Made by a program: the position numbers and the translations under genes
The notes under the pieces: generated by a model
The model's database searches: none
Seen by the model: only the letters and a program-made list of their open reading frames with translations
What the model was told of the DNA's origin: nothing
Assembly: GCA_024653965.1 (NCBI GenBank)
Contig: JANLGW010000143.1
Location: 1-49,379 of the forward strand
Length of the DNA stretch: 49,379 nt
From: Rhodospirillales bacterium
Lineage (GTDB): Bacteria; Pseudomonadota; Alphaproteobacteria; Rhodospirillales; Magnetovibrionaceae
Reading direction: 5' to 3'
In this document: positions 25,433 through 33,650 of the stretch, piece after piece
Layout of the letters: each line of letters starts with the position of its first letter
Numbering within the stretch: position 1 is the first letter of the stretch

Positions 25433-26692
25433 ATGACAAATTCGACCTCCCCCGCTTTTGCTTCTGCTTTGCCCGGCGCTTTAACGGGCCTGCGGGTGCT
25501 CGATTTGTCGCGGGTGCTGGCGGGGCCGTGGGCGACGCAGATGCTGGGCGATTTAGGCGCGGACGTGGTGAAGGTCGAGCGCCCCGGCTGTGGCGATGAT
25601 ACCCGCGCCTGGGGGCCGCATTACGTCACCGATCTTGAAGGCTTGTCCACGCAGGAAAGTGCGTATTTTTTATCCGCCAACCGCAATAAACGCTCCATCG
25701 CGGTGGACCTGGCGCACCCGCAAGGCCAAGCCTTGGTGCGCAATTTGGCGCTTAAAGCCGACGTGGTGGTGGAAAATTTCAAGGTCGGCGGTTTGGCCAA
25801 ACACGGCCTCGCGTATGACGACTTGAAAACCGCTAATCCGGGGCTGATTTATTGTTCCATCACCGGTTTCGGCCAGACCGGGCCGTATGCCCAAAACGCG
25901 GGTTACGATTTTCAAATTCAGGCCATGGGCGGTTTGATGAGCCTGACCGGCGAGGCTGCGGACACGCCGATGAAAACCGGCGTCGCCATTTCCGACATCA
26001 TGTGTGGCATGTATGCTTCCAGCGCGATTTTGGCGGCGCTGCATCACAAAACCGCCACCGGGCAAGGCCAATACATCGATTTAGGCCTGCTCGATTGCCA
26101 GGTGGCGTGGCTGGCCAATCAGGGCCTCAATTATCTGACCTCGGGCGTGGCGCCTGCGCGGTTGGGCAACGCGCATCCCAACATCGTGCCCTATCAGGTG
26201 ATGGCGTCATCCGATGGTTATTTTGTGCTGGCGGTGGGCAACGACGATCAGTTTGCACGCTTTTGCGATTTTGCGGGTCTGCATCATCTGGCCAGCGATG
26301 CGCGTTATGCCACCAACAATGCGCGGGTGAACAATCGCGCCGCGCTGATGTCCCTGATCGAAGCCGCGACGCGCAAACATCCCACCCGTTATTGGCTGGA
26401 AGGGCTGGAGCCGCGTCATGTGCCGTGCGGCCCGGTCAACGATGTGGCGCAGGTATTTGCCGATCCGCAGGTCAAACATCGCGGCTTGGAGATTGAATTG
26501 CCACACGCCCCCGCAGGCGGTAAGGCGGTCAAGATGATCGCCAACCCCATCAAGATGAGCGCCACGCCCGCGCAGCATGCACGCTCCGCGCCGGGTCTGG
26601 GTGAGCACACCAGCGAAGTGCTGGGCGAGTGGCTGAGTTTAAGCGCCGATGACATTGAAAAGCTGGGCCAAGCGGGCGCGTTTGGCGTCTAA
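25433..26692 (+). CDS. CaiB/BaiF-family CoA transferase (class III)
   Basis: Enzyme of 419 residues that moves CoA between carboxylic acids. Family motifs are LRVLDLSRVLAGPWATQMLG, then DLGADVVKVERPG at the N-terminus, NRNKRSIAVDL, VVVENFKVGGLAKHGL and the catalytic aspartate region VAISDIMCGMYASSAIL. CGPVNDVAQVFADPQ and VKHRGLEIEL near the C-terminus are also typical. The substrate cannot be inferred (candidates are succinyl-CoA with dicarboxylates such as mesaconate or glutarate). ATG 25433 is preferred; the open frame reaches back to 25331, but that part is the palindromic repeat. It stands alone and ends four bases from the converging 26697 gene. Confidence 0.9.
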   Translation: MTNSTSPAFASALPGALTGLRVLDLSRVLAGPWATQMLGDLGADVVKVERPGCGDDTRAWGPHYVTDLEGLSTQESAYFLSANRNKRSIAVDLAHPQGQALVRNLALKADVVVENFKVGGLAKHGLAYDDLKTANPGLIYCSITGFGQTGPYAQNAGYDFQIQAMGGLMSLTGEAADTPMKTGVAISDIMCGMYASSAILAALHHKTATGQGQYIDLGLLDCQVAWLANQGLNYLTSGVAPARLGNAHPNIVPYQVMASSDGYFVLAVGNDDQFARFCDFAGLHHLASDARYATNNARVNNRAALMSLIEAATRKHPTRYWLEGLEPRHVPCGPVNDVAQVFADPQVKHRGLEIELPHAPAGGKAVKMIANPIKMSATPAQHARSAPGLGEHTSEVLGEWLSLSADDIEKLGQAGAFGV

Positions 26693-26696
26693 TGCC

Positions 26697-27527
26697 TTAC
26701 ACCATAAACGGCTGGTTGCCTTCGATGACGGGGCCGGGCAGCAGGCTGTCGCAATCCATGTATGCGCCCGACAGCACGGCGGCCTGGGAAATGCGCGCCA
26801 GCTTGGCAAGCTGCAGGGTGGATAGGCCGAAGATCCACATGGGCAGACGGCGCAGTTCCGCGCGCGAGGAAAACAGCTTGAACAGTTGCCCCGCCAGTTT
26901 CAAATCTACGGCTTTGTCACTCAGATCCAGCAATACGCCGGCGTAGTTCAAGTTGGCGAATAGGGTGTAGTCGGTCATGTCCTGGGCGGGGCGGGCGACT
27001 AGCGCATCGAAAAACGGCATCAGGGGAATGGTGATGTCATCCATGTTGTGGACCGACAGGTTTTGCGGAAAATCTGAAATTTCCACCACCACGCATTTGC
27101 GCTGATCCTTGGTCAGCAGGCGAAAGGCGTCGGTGACTTCGGACGCGGCTTCCTGGGTGGCCAAGGCGACCGAATTGATGCGCACCATCAGGCGAAAGCG
27201 CTCGCCGCGATCAAAGCGCAGGGCCAGTGCCTCAAACGCCTGTTTTAAGTATTTGCACTGGCGTTTCATGGTCGCTTCGACGGTATCGAGCCGTACCAAC
27301 GGCATCGAGCCTGGAACTTCATCGCCGCTTTCCAAACGCAAAATGGGCTTGGCATAAAACAGATCGACTGACGGGCGCTCGACTTCCCATACCGGGCGGT
27401 AGACGATGTCGAGCATTGCACCTTCGGGTTCCTTGACGCGGGGGTCTTTGGGCACAGAAATGTCCTTAAAAAATCGTGAGGATAAAGTGAGGTTGTTGCG
27501 GCGTTTGCGAGAGTATATGGTGCGCAA
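26697..27527 (-). CDS. Conserved hypothetical protein
   Basis: Unrecognised protein of up to 276 residues. Visible segments are MLDIVYRPVWEVERPSVDLF, RLDTVEATMKRQCKYLKQAF, KCVVVEISDFPQNLSVHNMD and PMWIFGLSTLQLAKLARISQ. The run of beta-like strands and helices, with VVVEISD, GVLLDLSDK and the late AVLSGAYMDCD, is reminiscent of a degenerate EAL barrel that lost its E-A-L motif; this is weak. The start is uncertain. The ORF opens at TTG 27527 without a ribosome-binding site, while ATG 27416 leaves a more normal divergent gap. It is divergent from the acidic protein gene at 27565. Confidence 0.6.
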   Translation of the reverse strand: MRTIYSRKRRNNLTLSSRFFKDISVPKDPRVKEPEGAMLDIVYRPVWEVERPSVDLFYAKPILRLESGDEVPGSMPLVRLDTVEATMKRQCKYLKQAFEALALRFDRGERFRLMVRINSVALATQEAASEVTDAFRLLTKDQRKCVVVEISDFPQNLSVHNMDDITIPLMPFFDALVARPAQDMTDYTLFANLNYAGVLLDLSDKAVDLKLAGQLFKLFSSRAELRRLPMWIFGLSTLQLAKLARISQAAVLSGAYMDCDSLLPGPVIEGNQPFMV

Positions 27528-27564
27528 ATGTCGAATGCCAATGTCTTAAGAAAGGCAGCCGCCC

Positions 27565-28017
27565 ATGGTGGACCAGGATAGCCAGCCCCCTCAACATCAA
27601 GAGTTCGAAGCGCTTGCTGAAAACGCCGAGGCTCAGGTCTTCGCTACCATTGTGCGTTATTTAGCCGAACGCCTGACCGACGTCGAGCCCGACGTGGATC
27701 CGGGCGATTTGGCTGCGACCGGTGAATTGTTCATCGAGATTGCTGAGGCGTTCGAAACCACCAGCGGGTTTGAGTTTACCAGCGACCAAGCGTTGCCGTT
27801 GTCTCATGCGATGGTGATGCTGGAAGGCGGCATGCGCATCCTAGCCGAGCAGGCCGAAGAGCAAGGCCACTACAACGCCGCCGCTAAAATGGAATGGGCC
27901 GCGCTCAAAGCGCGCAACATGACGGCCAAGCTGGAAACGCACCATCTATCGGGTTCAAATGGCATTATCGCCTTTGATTTGGATGACGGTGACGAAGCGG
28001 ATTCAGTTGACGCTTAA
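27565..28017 (+). CDS. Hypothetical acidic protein
   Basis: Small soluble protein of 150 residues, strongly acidic (start QHQEFEALAENAEAQVFATI; end FDLDDGDEADSVDA). The middle is helical (ELFIEIAEAFETTSGFEF, EWAALKARNMTAKLETHHLS). No family was recognised and there is no signal peptide. The ATG at 27565 sits behind AAAGGCAG. The stop overlaps the converging gene's stop region by four bases. Confidence 0.65.
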   Translation: MVDQDSQPPQHQEFEALAENAEAQVFATIVRYLAERLTDVEPDVDPGDLAATGELFIEIAEAFETTSGFEFTSDQALPLSHAMVMLEGGMRILAEQAEEQGHYNAAAKMEWAALKARNMTAKLETHHLSGSNGIIAFDLDDGDEADSVDA

Positions 28018-28514
28018 TCGTACAGTTGCCGCCCAAGTTTGCGCACCAATTGGCCCAGTTCGCGGCGCTCGAACGTCAGGCTATCGAGTAGGGATGGTTC
28101 GCTGCCGCGTTTGATGGCTAAGTCCATTTCTTGGATCACCGCTTCCAGCGCGGCCTTGGCGGTCAGCATCTCGGCGGGCGTCGCTTCTTCAATCACCACG
28201 TCTTGATCCATCATCATGTCGCTATAGGCGTCCGTATCGCTTTCGGCTAAGCGGGCAAGGTCTTGATCCAGCGGTGCCCAGATGTCGGCCCAGGCGTTGA
28301 GCAGCGCCGTCTCTTCGGCGCGCGGGCCCGGTTTGGCGGTTTGCCGATCTTCCAGATGCACCATCAGGCGCACAAATTGCCATACGGTGAAACGCAGTTT
28401 TGTGTCGTGCATGTCGTCATACATGGCGGGGAGGTTTCCGATTGCGCCTGAAAAAGTGGCGCGATTGTCGGTGAAGGCATCGAGCTTGTCGAGTGTTAAG
28501 GCGTGAATCGCCAA
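28014..28514 (-). CDS. Hypothetical helical protein
   Basis: Unrecognised cytoplasmic protein of up to 166 residues. It is largely helical, with LRFTVWQFVRLMVHLEDRQT, WADIWAPLDQDLARLAESDT and the end LTFERRELGQLVRKLGRQLY. The start at TTG 28514 has no clear ribosome-binding site; an internal ATG at 28424 is possible. It converges tail-to-tail on the acidic protein gene. Confidence 0.55.
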   Translation of the reverse strand: MAIHALTLDKLDAFTDNRATFSGAIGNLPAMYDDMHDTKLRFTVWQFVRLMVHLEDRQTAKPGPRAEETALLNAWADIWAPLDQDLARLAESDTDAYSDMMMDQDVVIEEATPAEMLTAKAALEAVIQEMDLAIKRGSEPSLLDSLTFERRELGQLVRKLGRQLYD

Positions 28515-28646
28515 GCTTTGTTACTGGACAGACAAAATCAAATTATGTATTTATCACATGAATCAATGTGATTCGGCGCGAAGTTCGCGACGAAGCCTAT
28601 AAAGTCATTTTTCTGAGGTTTCGTCTCACTTCTTGAGGGACGAAAA

Positions 28647-28700
28647 GCGTCGCCACCCACCCTGGCGACGCGGGAAAGGGGCCCTTTGGGGCCCCTTTCT
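28647..28700 (-). terminator. Tandem hairpins after the first 65-residue membrane protein gene
   Basis: On the minus strand a GAAAGGGGCC/GGCCCCTTTC stem (28674-28699) is followed by a perfect eight-base-pair stem GCGTCGCC/GGCGACGC (28647-28671) and then TTTTCGT. The second hairpin plus T-run fits a terminator, about 45-95 bases past the stop at 28742. Confidence 0.6.
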
Positions 28701-28741
28701 TATGCGTATGTATGCGAGATTTGGCGACGCGACGGTTTGTT

Positions 28742-28939
28742 TTATGCCACCGAGGCGTAAGCGATCGACGTTATACCGGCAGCGGCCCACATGAAGGCGG
28801 CAATGCCACTGATGACCTTGAGAACGCCGAAGTTCATTGGCGTGCCTTCGTTTTTCATACGACTGTATTGCGCCTGTGCAATGATCACTCCTGCGATCGT
28901 CGCCATCACGGCGTATCCGAGGAAATATATCGAATGCAT
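28742..28939 (-). CDS. Small two-helix membrane protein, paralogue 1
   Basis: Protein of 65 residues with two hydrophobic segments, residues about 3-22 (SIYFLGYAVMATIAGVIIAQ) and 43-62 (ISGIAAFMWAAAGITSIAYA). They are joined by a polar loop AQYSRMKNEGTPMNFGVLKV. It shares about two thirds of its residues with the neighbouring 29231-29428 protein, over its whole length without gaps. AGGATT precedes ATG 28939. Function unknown. The short length with strong conservation between the two copies argues for a real gene. Confidence 0.8.
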   Translation of the reverse strand: MHSIYFLGYAVMATIAGVIIAQAQYSRMKNEGTPMNFGVLKVISGIAAFMWAAAGITSIAYASVA

Positions 28940-29230
28940 AACGGTAATCCTTTATTTCGGGTTCGGGTCCTTTATTGGACCTCTCAACTCTGTAGCACCG
29001 TTATACTACCATCGGGTTGAATGAAGCCTTAAGCCTATGTTGTCTGGGGTTCAGCCGCGATTCAGCTAACGTTCAGGTTAGCTGGCGGATTTCCGCCATT
29101 GTTAAAATGCCGCATGGCTGCCACTCGCTACACGCATAGAGTATTGATCGTGTTGTGTTCAACTCAGCTTAGAAAAACGAAGAAATGATGGGCCGTCGCT
29201 GAGGATGATTCGCATGCCGCCGAATAGGCT
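28940..29230. other. Spacer between the two small membrane protein genes
   Basis: No further gene is seen. It contains a small hairpin AGCTAAC/GGTTAGCT near 29065-29085 and the likely promoter of the first copy. A weak terminator-like stem for the second copy is at about 29213-29240 (CGCATG/CATGCG). Confidence 0.4.
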
Positions 29231-29428
29231 TCATGCGGTGTAGGAGTACGCGACCGAGGTCAAGCCGGCGGCGGTCCACATGAACAGGGCGATGCCGCCG
29301 ATGGCTTTGAGAATGCCCAAGTTCATCGGCGTACCTTCCGTTTTCATGCGGCTGTACTGCGCCTGCGCGATGATTAAACCTGCGACGGTCGCCATTGCGG
29401 CGTAACCCATGAAATAAAGCGCGTGCAT
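29231..29428 (-). CDS. Small two-helix membrane protein, paralogue 2
   Basis: Protein of 65 residues, colinear with its neighbour at 28742-28939: ALYFMGYAAMATVAGLIIAQ, loop AQYSRMKTEGTPMNLGILKA, then GIALFMWTAAGLTSVAY. GGAG lies eight bases before ATG 29428, and the two genes share the bases around the start (ACCGTTATGCA). The loop motif QAQYSRMK-x-EGTPMN is the most conserved part and may be the functional surface. Tandem duplication is the simplest origin. Confidence 0.82.
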   Translation of the reverse strand: MHALYFMGYAAMATVAGLIIAQAQYSRMKTEGTPMNLGILKAIGGIALFMWTAAGLTSVAYSYTA

Positions 29429-29799
29429 AACGGTGCTCCTTTGCTTTTGTTTCTAGGGTCGGATCGTTTTAGCGCTTCCAGCTAAAGCGTGAATCCGCCC
29501 CTATCCATGTGTTAGATGGCGATTCACGGATCAGGTTGAAGCAAGAATGCTTCAGCCTGATCCGATCGCACTCTATGCAGCAAATTTAGCAGCACGCACT
29601 TGAACGGGGCCTGAAACCCTTGTTTATCAAGGCTTCAGCTTTGATTCAGCAACTGTTCACCTTAAGGCGCGGAGTTGCGCCATTTGGGTTGCCGCACGGG
29701 GCCGCCCATATTGTTGAAGACGGAATCGTTGTTGTTTCGCGGTTTGCACGGTACGTTGGTTTGTGGGGGCGCACCCTATTTCCTGCGGGAGGAATGTTT
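29429..29799. other. Intergenic region with repeat copy 2 and response-regulator leader
   Basis: It contains the promoter area of the small membrane protein gene, repeat copy 2 (29513-29575) and the leader of the rightward receiver gene. The response-regulator frame is open back to 29620, but the codons before 29800 carry no family-like residues. Confidence 0.45.
29513..29575 (+). repeat. Palindromic repeat element, copy 2
   Basis: 63 bp, the same length as copy 1. It begins TAGATGGCGATTCACGGATC and ends GATCCGATCGCACTCTA. The stem GGATCAGGTTGAAG/CTTCAGCCTGATCC surrounds the centre CAAGAATG. Stem bases differ from copy 1 on both arms in a pairing-preserving way. Confidence 0.8.
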
Positions 29800-30186
29800 A
29801 TGCACAAACGCGTTTTGCTGATTGAAGATAACGCGCTGGCGCGGTTTGCCATGGTTGAAATCCTGGAAGATGCCGGTTTCGCGGTTGAAGAGGCTTCATC
29901 GGGGGATCAAGGGATCGCGTTGCAACTCAAAAAACCGTTTGATCTGGTGGTGACCGACATCATTATGCCCAAGAAGGACGGTCTCGATACGATCAAGGAA
30001 TTGAAAGAGGCCTTTCCCAGCTTGCTCATCATCGCCGTTTCCGGCGGTGGGCGTAACCGCGACGTCGACTCTCTTGAAGCCGCGCGCAAAGCAGGCGCCG
30101 ATCGCGTTCTTCATAAACCCTTCACCAGCCAGGAATTGGTTGAGATCGTCGGGGACCTTTTCGCCGGTCGCTCCGATCATCCTTAA
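29800..30186 (+). CDS. Single-domain response regulator (CheY-like receiver)
   Basis: Cytoplasmic receiver protein of 128 residues with no output domain. RVLLIEDNALARFAMVEILE gives the first strand and the acidic pair. The phosphorylated aspartate is in DLVVTDIIMPKKDGLDTIKE. LLIIAVSGGGRN supplies the Ser/Thr switch, and RVLHKPFTSQELVEIV has the conserved Lys. ATG 29800 is six bases behind GGAGGA; another ATG at 29794 is too close to that site. It converges on the PAS kinase gene at 30328, a possible partner. The output could be another kinase or the flagellar motor. Confidence 0.9.
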   Translation: MHKRVLLIEDNALARFAMVEILEDAGFAVEEASSGDQGIALQLKKPFDLVVTDIIMPKKDGLDTIKELKEAFPSLLIIAVSGGGRNRDVDSLEAARKAGADRVLHKPFTSQELVEIVGDLFAGRSDHP

Positions 30187-30199
30187 GTGCTTGTCGCGC

Positions 30200-30263
30200 T
30201 AGTGTGATGGTTTCAAAATACGCTGCATCATGCGCAGCGTATTTTGAAAGCTGAATCACCCTA
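30200..30263 (-). repeat. Palindromic repeat element, copy 3 (reverse orientation)
   Basis: Read on the minus strand it begins TAGGGTGATTCAGC and ends CCATCACACTA, like the ends of copies 1 and 2. The stem is TTTCAAAATACGCTGC/GCAGCGTATTTTGAAA, different in sequence from the other two copies but equally perfect. The centre GCATGA resembles the AAGAATG centre only loosely. Confidence 0.6.
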
Positions 30264-30281
30264 GATTTAATATGTTAGCGG

Positions 30282-30324
30282 CCTGCTTATCCCAGAAATA
30301 CAAGACATGTATTTCTGGGGCAGG
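30282..30324. terminator. Strong hairpin between converging response-regulator and kinase genes
   Basis: CCCAGAAATACA (30291-30302) pairs with TGTATTTCTGGG (30308-30319) around AGACA, extended by CCTGC (30282-30286) with GCAGG (30320-30324). It lies between two converging genes but has no clear T-run, so it may act as a bidirectional transcript end or as another structured repeat. Confidence 0.45.
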
Positions 30325-30327
30325 ACC

Positions 30328-32571
30328 CTAGGCTGTCTTGTCGCCGTCGACAAGCGGCAGGTAAATGGTGACCGTGGTGCCTACCTGCGGTGCGCTGAAA
30401 ATTGTTATTAACCCCTTATATTTTTCCACGATGCTATACGCCGTCGAAAGGCCCAAGCCCTTCCCTTGCCCGACTTCCTTGGTGGTGAAAAACGGATCGA
30501 ACACCCGTTCGAGGGTTTGTGCATCCATGCCTGTGCCGGTGTCCGTGATCGTCAGTTTGCCATAACGTCCGGGATGAAGTTTGGAGGTTAGGCCAGTCTC
30601 TTGCTTGGTAATGTCTGCCGCCGAAATCGAGAAGGTCAATTTCCCGGTTCTGCCCTCAAATGCGTCAACGGCGTTGGAAATGACGTTCATGATGACGGTC
30701 GTGATCTGGCCACGATTGACGGCGACGCGCAACCCGGGCTCGTCTAAGTCTTGTGTCACATCGATGGAACTGGGAACGGACACTAAAACCAGATCCAGCG
30801 CATTGATGATGATATCGCGAAGATCCGCCACCTCTGCCTGATCATCTTCGCCGCTCCTTCTGCTGAAGTCCATGATTTGCTGGACCAGGGCTTTGCCTTC
30901 GGTTGCCGCCTCGACTACTTTTCCCAGGCGCTTATGGGCGCGGCTGTCTTCGGGCAAATCTCTGAGGGTCATTTCCGTCAGCGACAGAATCGGCAGCAAC
31001 AGGTTGTTCATGTTGTGGGCGATGCCGCCGGCGAGATTGCCAAGCGAATCGATTTTTTGCGCATAACGAAGGGCGCGTTCGGTCTCGATGCGTTCGGTGA
31101 CGTCGCGGACAACGGCGATGACGACCTCGCGATGGTTCAGCGTGACGACTTTGGCGCTGACTTCAACGGGAAATGATGTTCCGTCCCGGCATAAGGATCT
31201 TCCTAAAAACACGATACCATCCGATTGGCGCACCCTTTCAATATAAGCATTCCAGGAAAAATCGTCGGGAAATTCCGTCTCGATATCCATGGCGGACATG
31301 CCAAGCAGTTCTTCGTGCGAATAACCCAGCCGCGAACAGGTCGTTTCGTTGATGTCGATGAATAGGCCCGTTTCGGCATTGGCGACAAAAATGAGATCTT
31401 TGGATTGATCGATGGTGCTGCGGAATATTTCCAACCTTTCAAACGCATCGCGGATTTTTGCTTCGGACTCTTTGCGTTGGGTAATGTCGAACGTCACGCC
31501 GGTGCTGCGGACGGGCGTGTGCTGTTCATCATAGAAGGTTTGGCCACGTTCGTTGACCCATTTCACCCGGCCGTCCTTCATCAGCAGGCGGTGCTCAATG
31601 TCGTATGGGGTGCGGTTTTTAACAGAACCTTGATAGGCTTGGTTGACGAACTCCCGGTCATCGGGATGAACCGTTTCGAGGAACGTTTCGTATGTTGCGT
31701 CGACCGTTTCGGGGTCGAAGCCAAAGATGCGACAGTTTTCGTCCGACCAAGTGAGTTTGTTGGTCATCAAATCGAGCGTCCAACTGCCCAAGTGGGCGAT
31801 GCGTTGTGCCTCACGCAGCCGCGCCTCGCTTTCCTGCAAGACTTGTGTGGCGAGCACGCGTTCGGTGACGTCTTCGTAAACACCCAGCAATCCGAGGATA
31901 TTTCCATCGGCTTCGTGCAACGGCACCTTGGAGGTGCGCAGCCAGATGGTCTGTCCATCGGGTGTTGTTTGCGGTTCTACATAACCGAGCTTCGGTTTAT
32001 CTAAATCCATGACCTGCTGGTCATCCGCACGATACAGATCGGCCTGATCGCGCCAGCCCATTTGAAAGTCGTCTTTACCGAGCAGATCTTCAGGCATCGA
32101 CATGCCTGCATCCTGAGCAAACAGGGTATTGCAGCCGAGATAGCGCAATTGCCGGTCTTTCCAAAACACCCGGATGGGGATGTTTTCCACAACAGTACGC
32201 AACAAATTTTGCGATTGGCGAAGGTCCGCCTCCCGGCGGGCGAGTTCTTCGGCCATGCGGTTGAAAGCAGTTTGCAGATCGCCAATTTCCGTATCGCTGG
32301 TTTTTTCGATCCGGGTGGAAAGGTTCCCCGTTCCGATAGAACGAATACTTTTTCCAAGCGCCAACAGGGGGCGGACCACCGTCAAATCGAGCAGCGCGCC
32401 CATGGCCACGATGACCAGGACCACCACGCCCCACATGATCATTAGCGGTACAACTGGGCCATGCAGCATCACCGCGGTACTTAGGCTGACATCGACGGCA
32501 TACCAGCCAATGACTGAAACCAGCAACAGGATGATCGCGAAAATCGCGGCGATTATACGGCGCAGGGACAT
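30328..32571 (-). CDS. Membrane PAS-domain sensor histidine kinase
   Basis: Kinase of 747 residues. It has two membrane helices close together near the N-terminus (about 7-28 and 38-60), so almost no periplasmic part. Then HAMP (about 62-112), three PAS/PAC domains (about 115-235, 245-365, 375-495), HisKA (about 510-580) with the unusual H-box GGIAHNMNNLLLPIL, and HATPase (about 605-745). N-box is VIMNVISNAVDAFEG, G1 DTGTGMDAQ, G2 GKGLGLST. No receiver domain is fused. ATG 32571 starts two bases after the stop of the DUF3068-like gene, behind GAGGAA, so the pair is translationally coupled. The partner regulator may be the converging receiver at 29800. Confidence 0.92.
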   Translation of the reverse strand: MSLRRIIAAIFAIILLLVSVIGWYAVDVSLSTAVMLHGPVVPLMIMWGVVVLVIVAMGALLDLTVVRPLLALGKSIRSIGTGNLSTRIEKTSDTEIGDLQTAFNRMAEELARREADLRQSQNLLRTVVENIPIRVFWKDRQLRYLGCNTLFAQDAGMSMPEDLLGKDDFQMGWRDQADLYRADDQQVMDLDKPKLGYVEPQTTPDGQTIWLRTSKVPLHEADGNILGLLGVYEDVTERVLATQVLQESEARLREAQRIAHLGSWTLDLMTNKLTWSDENCRIFGFDPETVDATYETFLETVHPDDREFVNQAYQGSVKNRTPYDIEHRLLMKDGRVKWVNERGQTFYDEQHTPVRSTGVTFDITQRKESEAKIRDAFERLEIFRSTIDQSKDLIFVANAETGLFIDINETTCSRLGYSHEELLGMSAMDIETEFPDDFSWNAYIERVRQSDGIVFLGRSLCRDGTSFPVEVSAKVVTLNHREVVIAVVRDVTERIETERALRYAQKIDSLGNLAGGIAHNMNNLLLPILSLTEMTLRDLPEDSRAHKRLGKVVEAATEGKALVQQIMDFSRRSGEDDQAEVADLRDIIINALDLVLVSVPSSIDVTQDLDEPGLRVAVNRGQITTVIMNVISNAVDAFEGRTGKLTFSISAADITKQETGLTSKLHPGRYGKLTITDTGTGMDAQTLERVFDPFFTTKEVGQGKGLGLSTAYSIVEKYKGLITIFSAPQVGTTVTIYLPLVDGDKTA

Positions 32572-32572
32572 G

Positions 32573-33403
32573 TCATGTTTCCTCACCGCGCCGGAAACTT
32601 ATGGTCAAAATAATTAACCCGCTGAGCAGCAGTGTGGCTGGAATGATGAGTTCGTATAAATTATGACTTCGTCGGTCGTTTTGGGCGAGGATCGTTTGTT
32701 TGGCGATGGTATCGGGTGAAAACCGCATGTGCCCGACGTCAATCGCTAGGCCATCGAATTTGCCCCCGACGATTTTAACAAACCAATTTTCCGTGTGTTT
32801 AACCACGATTCCGGTGGTGGGCTGGAGCCACAGGCTGCCCCAGTCGCGGGCTTCGATTTTTGTCTCTGGTTCGAGCGCATAGTCATAACCGTCGGTCCAA
32901 TCGAGGCCTGCTGCAGCGTAATCGAAGCGATAGGCTAGGGCGCCTTCGACTTGCTCCGTTCCTTTGAACTCAAACAGGACGCCGCTGTCTGGAAGATAGC
33001 TGAACTGTTTGACCAGGTAATCTTTCTGTTTGAGATGGTGGGGAAAAAAGGCGAGCGCTTCGCTGCCTTCTAATTTTAGGGTGGATGAATGAAACCGGAG
33101 TTGGCTGGTTTTTTCGAACTGGAGTTTGCCAGAGATCACGTCAATGACCCGGGTGGACATTTCCAAACGCTTTATCGGCCCATCCGATCCGATAAGCTGG
33201 GTTTTGTGTTCCTCAATAAAGCGGCTATATATTACCGGTGCAGAGGGGTTGGGTCGGCTTTCGCCCTCGTCTTCATAAATCAGCGTGACAGCGTAATCCT
33301 CATCAGAAAACACCAGCAGCGGCGCAAGAACAAACGCCCACACTGCGCTGAACAGCACGAGCGCCATACCCAAACCAAATATGGGAATATTCAACCGCTT
33401 CAT
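32573..33403 (-). CDS. DUF3068-like membrane-anchored extracytoplasmic protein
   Basis: Protein of 276 residues with a membrane helix at each end: about 8-32 (FGLGMALVLFSAVWAFVLAP) and about 250-270 (LIIPATLLLSGLIILTISFR). The long middle part is beta-rich and probably periplasmic. Segments such as TRVIDVISGKLQFEKTSQLR, AFFPHHLKQKDYLVKQFSYL and TGIVVKHTENWFVKIVGGKF resemble the DUF3068/PorA-like family, as far as can be judged by eye. Immediately upstream of, and coupled to, the PAS kinase gene, so a role in presenting an external signal to that kinase is a reasonable inference. ATG 33403 with GGGGAA upstream. Confidence 0.72.
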   Translation of the reverse strand: MKRLNIPIFGLGMALVLFSAVWAFVLAPLLVFSDEDYAVTLIYEDEGESRPNPSAPVIYSRFIEEHKTQLIGSDGPIKRLEMSTRVIDVISGKLQFEKTSQLRFHSSTLKLEGSEALAFFPHHLKQKDYLVKQFSYLPDSGVLFEFKGTEQVEGALAYRFDYAAAGLDWTDGYDYALEPETKIEARDWGSLWLQPTTGIVVKHTENWFVKIVGGKFDGLAIDVGHMRFSPDTIAKQTILAQNDRRSHNLYELIIPATLLLSGLIILTISFRRGEET

Positions 33404-33650
33404 CGGTTCCCCGTGGGTGTTGCAGTGCCCGAATTATCGAAATGAGGATTATGTTTGTTTATGCCGAAACGTGCGCGATTACCGTGCGCGCACGCCCCCC
33501 CGAAGCTCACCGTTGCCCGAAGTTCATCGCGAAGGGGCGAAAACGCCTTGCCAGTATAGCACGAATAATATGGTCATGCTGATCTTACTGTAAGGATCAA
33601 GAGTCTCGATGGGTTTGACCCCGGTTAAAATTTGGCGGTCTGTTTCGCGC

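Noticed and set aside
28502-28514. Fragment of the palindromic repeat (GGCGATTCACG on the minus strand)
   Set aside because: Only about 11 bases match; no hairpin or second end follows, and it lies within a predicted coding start.
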